13,164 bases of DNA from Fomitopsis serialis (taxonomy: Eukaryota > Basidiomycota > Agaricomycetes > Polyporales > Fomitopsidaceae). The notes beneath the pieces are model-generated. The model saw only the letters and a program-made list of their open reading frames with translations. It was not told the origin of the DNA and ran no database searches. Below, piece after piece: positions 8,730 through 13,164 of this stretch; within the stretch, counting starts at the first letter, position 1, and the number at the start of each line of letters is the position of its first letter. The position numbers and the translations under genes were made by a program. Location of the stretch: assembly GCF_022376445.1 (NCBI RefSeq), contig NW_025955718.1, positions 1-13,164 on the forward strand. Reading direction: 5' to 3'.

Positions 8730-11274
8730 CTAGAAAGAGAATACAGCAGCATTCTTACGCGACCCGAACATGTAAACTAATGCCTGGCTCATGAACAGCC
8801 CAACGGTGATACCAATGGTGACTGATATCATTGCTGCTCCAATGTCAATGCCACTCCCTTGAGCAGTGATACCACCAGCTGCGGATAGACCGGACTGCAG
8901 AGTGTTAAGCTTTAGCAGTCCAAACACCATTATAACAGTTTACTCACCGGCACGAGGAACAAGACACCAGTTACCATCGACGTGAACGCCGTTCCTTTGA
9001 GCTTCCTTGAATACAGGTTGCCCAGCAGCCCGACCACAAACGCGCCGATGGCAGACACGATATCTGACCGGTCGAAGATGAAGTGATCCGCCGCCTTGTT
9101 CGCTGCATACGCCGCAGACGATATGATCACCATGACCAACATCTCACGCGTCCAGAACGGCTGCAGGTTCGCCATCGACGACAAGATCGAGAACAGAGGC
9201 ACGAGGATGAACTGCGTCCACCACGGGAACGGCTGGAGCCACCATGGGAAGTAGATGTTGCGGTAGCAGCCTCCATCGATCGACTCGATTGGGTTCTTGG
9301 TGTAGTTCGTGAACGTGAAGGTCCCTGCGATCGGTCGGCCCTGGTTGAGGTCGTACGCGATGCTGGTCGCGTTGTCCGTTACGAATGTACCGGTGACGAC
9401 GGCGACGGTACTTAGGCGTTCTTGCAGGGCGACCAGTTGTGCCCGTGCTGTCTTGTCACACACCAGGAATAGGTCGGATCCGATTTGAAGGGCAAAACCC
9501 TGCAGAGATCACTGATGTCAGTTGACTTCCGAGCATACGATACGACGGAGGCGGTACGTCACCAAGAACAGGGTGTAAATCAACGCGTACACCATCCTCA
9601 CACTACCGCAAACGATGTTCTTCGACGCAAGCTCCAGAGAACTGCTGACTGCGCGGCGACTGATGAGTATGTGAACGTATCAAGCGGAGGAAGAGCACGA
9701 CTCACGGATCAGGAATCCTGGCAAGATACCGACGATGCCGGATGAAGAGATTGCAGTGTAGCAGAAGAAGTGACTGGAGCGGATAGCACTCAAGCCACGC
9801 GAAGCGAAGGAGACAATCATGGAGACGGTAATTCTGTGAAAATGATCAATAGCGGCCATGGGCATGATGAAACACATTTGACTTACTCGTAGACAGCTGC
9901 GTACATTGCAGATCTAGCAGCAACTTGCACTTGCATGACCGACAGGAACACCCCAGTGACGCCCGCGACCCACATGTCGATAATCGAACCACCGAATGCT
10001 AGCGGACAGATCATGGAAGACAAGAAGAATGCAAGGATGATTCGCACAGTGCGGCGGTAGGCAGGTTTTGCTGTGAGGAGGTGCTTTAGGAAGGCCGCAG
10101 CTTCTTGTGCGCTGACCTCGTCGTGCACGACCCGGCGGTACATGACATGCACCGTGTGCAAGCTCCCGAGATCCAGGCTCCCGGCACACTTGATGAAGCG
10201 CAGGTCGGACGCCCTCTTCATCTTGTCACCGAAGGAGCACATAATAAGTCCGGGGATGTGGACAAATTCGGCCTCAATCTCGAGGGCGCGAGCTGCAGAA
10301 ACAAGCTGGGCCTCGATACGATGAGACGGCGCGCCGAAAGTCATCAGGCATTCGGCGAGTCGAATGAGAAATTGTTCTCTCCAGTAAATGGCTAAATGCA
10401 CGTCAGAGCTGATGAGAGTAACACCTGCGGTGCACTCACGCGAAACATTCCACTCAATCCTGATGCGGCTCAAGTACTTCTTGCGCTCTATATATGTCAT
10501 GTTCGCCATCATCTCCGCCTCTTCTGCGGTGCCGACAAAGTTCTCGGATCGTTTATGTGGATGCGCGCCAGTCGCCTTCGGGTCGTGTGGATCCAGAACC
10601 TCTGGGTCCCCGTCGCTGTCGTCCGACCTGATTGACATGCCAGAGTTCGTGCGGGAAGCAGTAAACCTAGACAGTGGCGGATCGTTTTCTGAGCTTTTAG
10701 ATGCCTTTTCCCTAGTCGTTGCCCAGGGTTCTCCCGTACTGTCTGTCGAGTCTGCTCGGCGCATGGGCCCGCGGCGTGAATCTCCCATAAAGTGGGAAAG
10801 TATGTTCTCGAAGTAGGATCGATGATGACCGTCTTCTTCGTCTTCCTCGTCAGCGTAAGGGGTCGAGGCACGCCGATCGTTGCTACTGATCATGTCTCCG
10901 TCGTCATCTCCGTACGAGGTCGGGTCGTTCATGTCCGTATCCTGGCGGTACCTTGCCCGACGTCGAGGGCGATGTTGAGCGTAGCTTTGCGACCCGGAGT
11001 GAACGTCTTCAGGGCGCTGCAGAAAGCCAGGCTGGCCACGCATATGAGAGGACCCCCTGCGATAACTTGTATCCTCCGAGCCAGAACCAGAGCCGTACAG
11101 AGTTTCGTCACTCTCGGTTGAGCCGTGACGCGGAGAGGACGTGCCGCCGCGTAGAAGATTTGACGTCCGTAGGTCGAGTGAGTCCATCCTACGATCGCCT
11201 GCGAAATAGTCATCCTCTGCACGCGCCGAGCGACGCCCCACAAAGTGACGCTGAGGAAGTGATGTGTACGGCAT
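8730..11274 (-). CDS. Prm10/ThrE-like multi-pass membrane protein (DUF1212)
   Basis: It belongs to the ThrE family (threonine/serine exporter in Corynebacterium; pheromone-regulated Prm10 in yeast); its fungal substrate is not established. Exons on the minus strand: 11274-10440, 10391-9887, 9833-9706, 9648-9563, 9499-8948, 8894-8730; phases agree and give 756 residues. Residues 1-270 are Ser/Arg/Asp-rich and probably disordered. The ThrE domain begins near 280 with FLIRLAECLMTFGAPSHRIE, followed by hydrophobic helices near 393-412, 414-432, 447-460, 470-490 and 505-525. A loop with N-glycosylation sequons at N561 and N583 precedes a second half with about five helices; this matches the ThrE plus ThrE_2 layout. 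The end, GSRKNAAVFSF, resembles the usual fungal C-terminus. Intron 1 is 48 bases, a multiple of three, with no stop. The gene likely resides in the plasma or an internal membrane. Confidence 0.9.
10392..10439 (-). other. Stop-free, frame-neutral 48-base intron
   Basis: The segment has a GTGAGT donor, a CTGAC branch point and a TTTAG acceptor. It is 16 codons long and has no stop, so an unspliced mRNA stays in frame. Splicing places NVSP directly before the conserved REQFLIRLAE helix, which fits the family spacing better than the read-through form. Confidence 0.75.
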
Positions 11275-12099
11275 GAGCCCAGATCAGTGCTGTGAAGCCT
11301 CTACGGTGCGAGAAGGACCATCCGTTGTGGAGACAACTCCCATCTGGGAGTGTCAGCCTCTGCAATTCTAGTCCTGACCGTCTGTGTCATAACGATAGAC
11401 AACGTGACACAACACGTACAACATTCGCAATCGAGCATTGAGTTAAGCCATACGCGCAGTGCTGAGCTGTATAGTATCCGGCACCTAGCTGATAGCTTGA
11501 AGCTTCTATGCCATAGTGTACTTGAGACTTCACTGTGCCCTGAGTGGCTGCTGCGACCACGTCATCGCGACGAGCAGTCCGCTATAGAGCAAAATCAGCA
11601 TTCGACATGTTATAATGACTGAAAAAGAGAATTTCGCTTGGTAGAAGGTCTGGCTGCTGGCAGGCTGAGACAGTGTGGAAAGACTGGAGACGATTGGACG
11701 AGGATTGGCCAGGCCGCCAATCAGGCTCGCCCGATCCAATAGCTTCAAATTCGGCTCTGAATTTGATTGGATCCCGAACAAACTTAGTCCTCGACTTGTG
11801 CACGGCAATGAGGGTCTATCACATACCACTGCTACGTCGGGCCTGAATCGACGATGAGGACCAAATGTTATCAATACAGAGGAGATCTTGTACAACGCAA
11901 CGCTCCCTGGTACCTGCGCGGCAGCGCTTCCCTTTCCAGAGCATCTTGGATCTTGATAACGCAGCTCCGTCGGGACATCTCCTGGTAGGGCTTTCATACA
12001 CCCAACAAGCATATCGAGGAGGTGAGATCGTTCGTATGCACACAGAAAAAGCGATTTGCTGAACATTGCATGCAGCACCAGCAACTTGAAGTCCAACAA
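11275..12099. other. Intergenic: divergent promoters of the ThrE-like and GNAT genes
   Basis: These 825 bases lie between two divergent genes. A 189-codon minus-strand frame (11530-12099) shows no recognisable domain, and codon use there is unlike that of the neighbouring genes, so it is not called. In-frame ATGs at 12022 and 12070 could extend the GNAT protein. No TATA box, RNA gene or transposon end was found. Confidence 0.5.
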
Positions 12100-12735
12100 A
12101 TGACCGACACCGGAAGAGTCTACATCAGGGAAGCCAGGGTCGAGGACTCTCCGGCCCTCTCTCGCATATGCTTACTCACGGGTGATGCGGGACAATCCGC
12201 AGAGCACCTCTACGAGTTCGGAGAGCTCGTCGGCCTAATGTACGCCGAGCCCTACGTACACCTTCCCGCTGGGTTCGGCTTCGTCATGGTCGACCCCTCA
12301 AAGTCCGACGCGGTCGTCGGGTACGTCCTTGGTACGGCCGACACTCGTCTTTTCGAGCAGCAGGCCTCGGAGTCGTGGTTCCCTGAGGTCCAGAAACGCT
12401 ACCCCCATCCTCCGCGACACCCGCAGGACCCGAACCGTCCGCTCAGACCGGCCGATGAGCGCTACATCCGCATCATCCACAACCCGCCTCGCGCATCGGA
12501 CTTGCAGATCGCGTTCTCCCCCGCGCACCTGCATATCGACATCCTGCCCGAGTATCAGCGGCAAGGCTGGGGACGCGGTTGATGGCACGCGCGATCGACC
12601 ACCTGAAGGAGAGGGGATTGGACCGTTTGTGGCTCGGTGGACCCGCGTAACGAAAGCGCGAAGAGATTCTACCAGAGGCTTGGCTTTGAGGGTCTCGAAG
12701 GGGCACCAGACGGCGTTATGGGATTGAACTTCTGA
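12100..12735 (+). pseudogene. GNAT N-acetyltransferase with two compensating frame breaks
   Basis: GNAT proteins move an acetyl group from acetyl-CoA to an amine; the substrate of this one is unknown. An intact first part (160 residues) runs from MTDTGRVYIREAR through LLTGDAGQSAEHL, a GFVMVD strand and HLHIDILPEYQ to the acetyl-CoA loop QRQGWGR (Q-x-x-G-x-G, 153-158). A TGA at 12580 then stops the frame. The next family block, LMARAIDHLKERGLDRLWL, continues in another frame (12579-12635). The last block, VDPRNESAKRFYQRLGFEG, is back in the first frame (12637 on) and ends at TGA 12733-12735. The changes equal the loss of one base near 12577 and two near 12636, net three, so the ends agree in frame. 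Either this is a young pseudogene or the assembly has two short-run errors. The order and spacing of blocks match fungal GNATs of this type. Start at 12100 is chosen by the family; 12070 and 12022 are alternatives. Confidence 0.8.
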
Positions 12736-13164
12736 TAGGCAGACACGGGCACATACGGCAATCGATGTATCCGAGGTTTGAAATCTGACCTTGCATTGCC
12801 TGCGCTGACCAAAACGCGTGGGTAGTGTGCACCAACTTTTGACTAGCCTCTTGAAGGTGCGCTGAACAACTGCGATCAGGCATGTGGAAGTCAAGTGTGC
12901 CACAGGCGACGACGTCATGAAACTGGTCGTGGGTTCCCGAGGCTCACTCCCATTCGCTCCTGCCAGCGGTACGCAGCTCTGGACGTCGGTAGCACGAGGC
13001 CAAGACTCATCTGCGCTAGTCATCTGCAGTCAGCACACAGCGGCGTGTGTATTGGACCAAGCTAGATCGTGTATGTCGCACGCTATCATTCGCTGATCCC
13101 TCGATAGCCTCGATAGGCGCGAGGATACGCGCGACAAGAAGCCACTAACCATGGCCAGGCTCAG
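12736..13164. other. Downstream flank, no gene recognised
   Basis: These 429 bases hold the 3' flank of the GNAT gene. An ATG at 13151 in good context (ACCATGG) opens a frame to the window end and might start the next gene, but only four codons are visible. A short tandem CTCGATAG pair lies near 13100-13116. Nothing else was seen. Confidence 0.4.

Noticed and set aside
8731..8759. A 29-base intron at the end of the ThrE-like gene (GTAAGA to TTCTAG)
   Set aside because: It is too short, and reading through gives the usual C-terminal GSRKNAAVFSF with a TAG stop.
11530..12099. A 189-codon minus-strand open frame in the intergenic region
   Set aside because: No motif, no coherent composition and no splice partners; open frames of this length can occur by chance here.
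12577..12636. An intron explaining the GNAT frame change
   Set aside because: The segment codes the conserved LMARAIDHLKERGLDRLWL block, so removing it would destroy the domain; no proper acceptor sits at the second break.
12298..13023. A 241-codon minus-strand open frame over the GNAT gene
   Set aside because: It is antisense to clear GNAT motifs, Arg/Val-rich, and shows no recognisable domain.

Overview
The window is nuclear DNA of a filamentous basidiomycete, most likely an Agaricomycete. The genes are close together and cut by many introns of about 47-94 bases, usually with GTRNGY-type donors and CTRAY-like branch points. The proteins (a fungal-type POLD3, PEX2, cytosolic PheRS alpha and a Prm10/ThrE-like membrane protein) follow the basidiomycete style. 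The species cannot be named from sequence alone. No gene was checked by a database search; names rest on recognised family motifs and on exon junctions that keep the frame.

Layout from left to right: (1) minus strand 2195 to 1, DNA polymerase delta third subunit (POLD3/Cdc27/Pol32), ten exons, C-terminus cut off by the window edge. (2) minus strand 3558 to 2630, a secreted protein rich in Gly, His and Met with seven degenerate repeats and no recognised family; a TATA box and a possible 5'-UTR intron lie upstream. (3) minus strand 6151 to 4545, peroxin-2 (PEX2), five exons, C-terminal RING. (4) plus strand 6405 to 8435, cytosolic phenylalanyl-tRNA synthetase alpha subunit, nine exons, head to head with PEX2 across a 253-base shared promoter. 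(5) minus strand 11274 to 8730, a Prm10/ThrE-type multi-pass membrane protein, six exons, tail to tail with the synthetase gene. (6) plus strand 12100 to 12735, a GNAT acetyltransferase with two mutually compensating frame breaks. The rest is intergenic.

The genes are mostly unrelated housekeeping functions (replication, peroxisome import, translation) and do not form a pathway or cluster. The least explained items are the Gly/His/Met repeat protein, a 14-base element shared by two introns of the synthetase gene with a variant in a third, the stop-free 48-base intron of the ThrE-like gene, a likely GC-AG intron in POLD3, and the doubly frameshifted GNAT gene. No mobile element, CRISPR array, tRNA or rRNA gene was seen.
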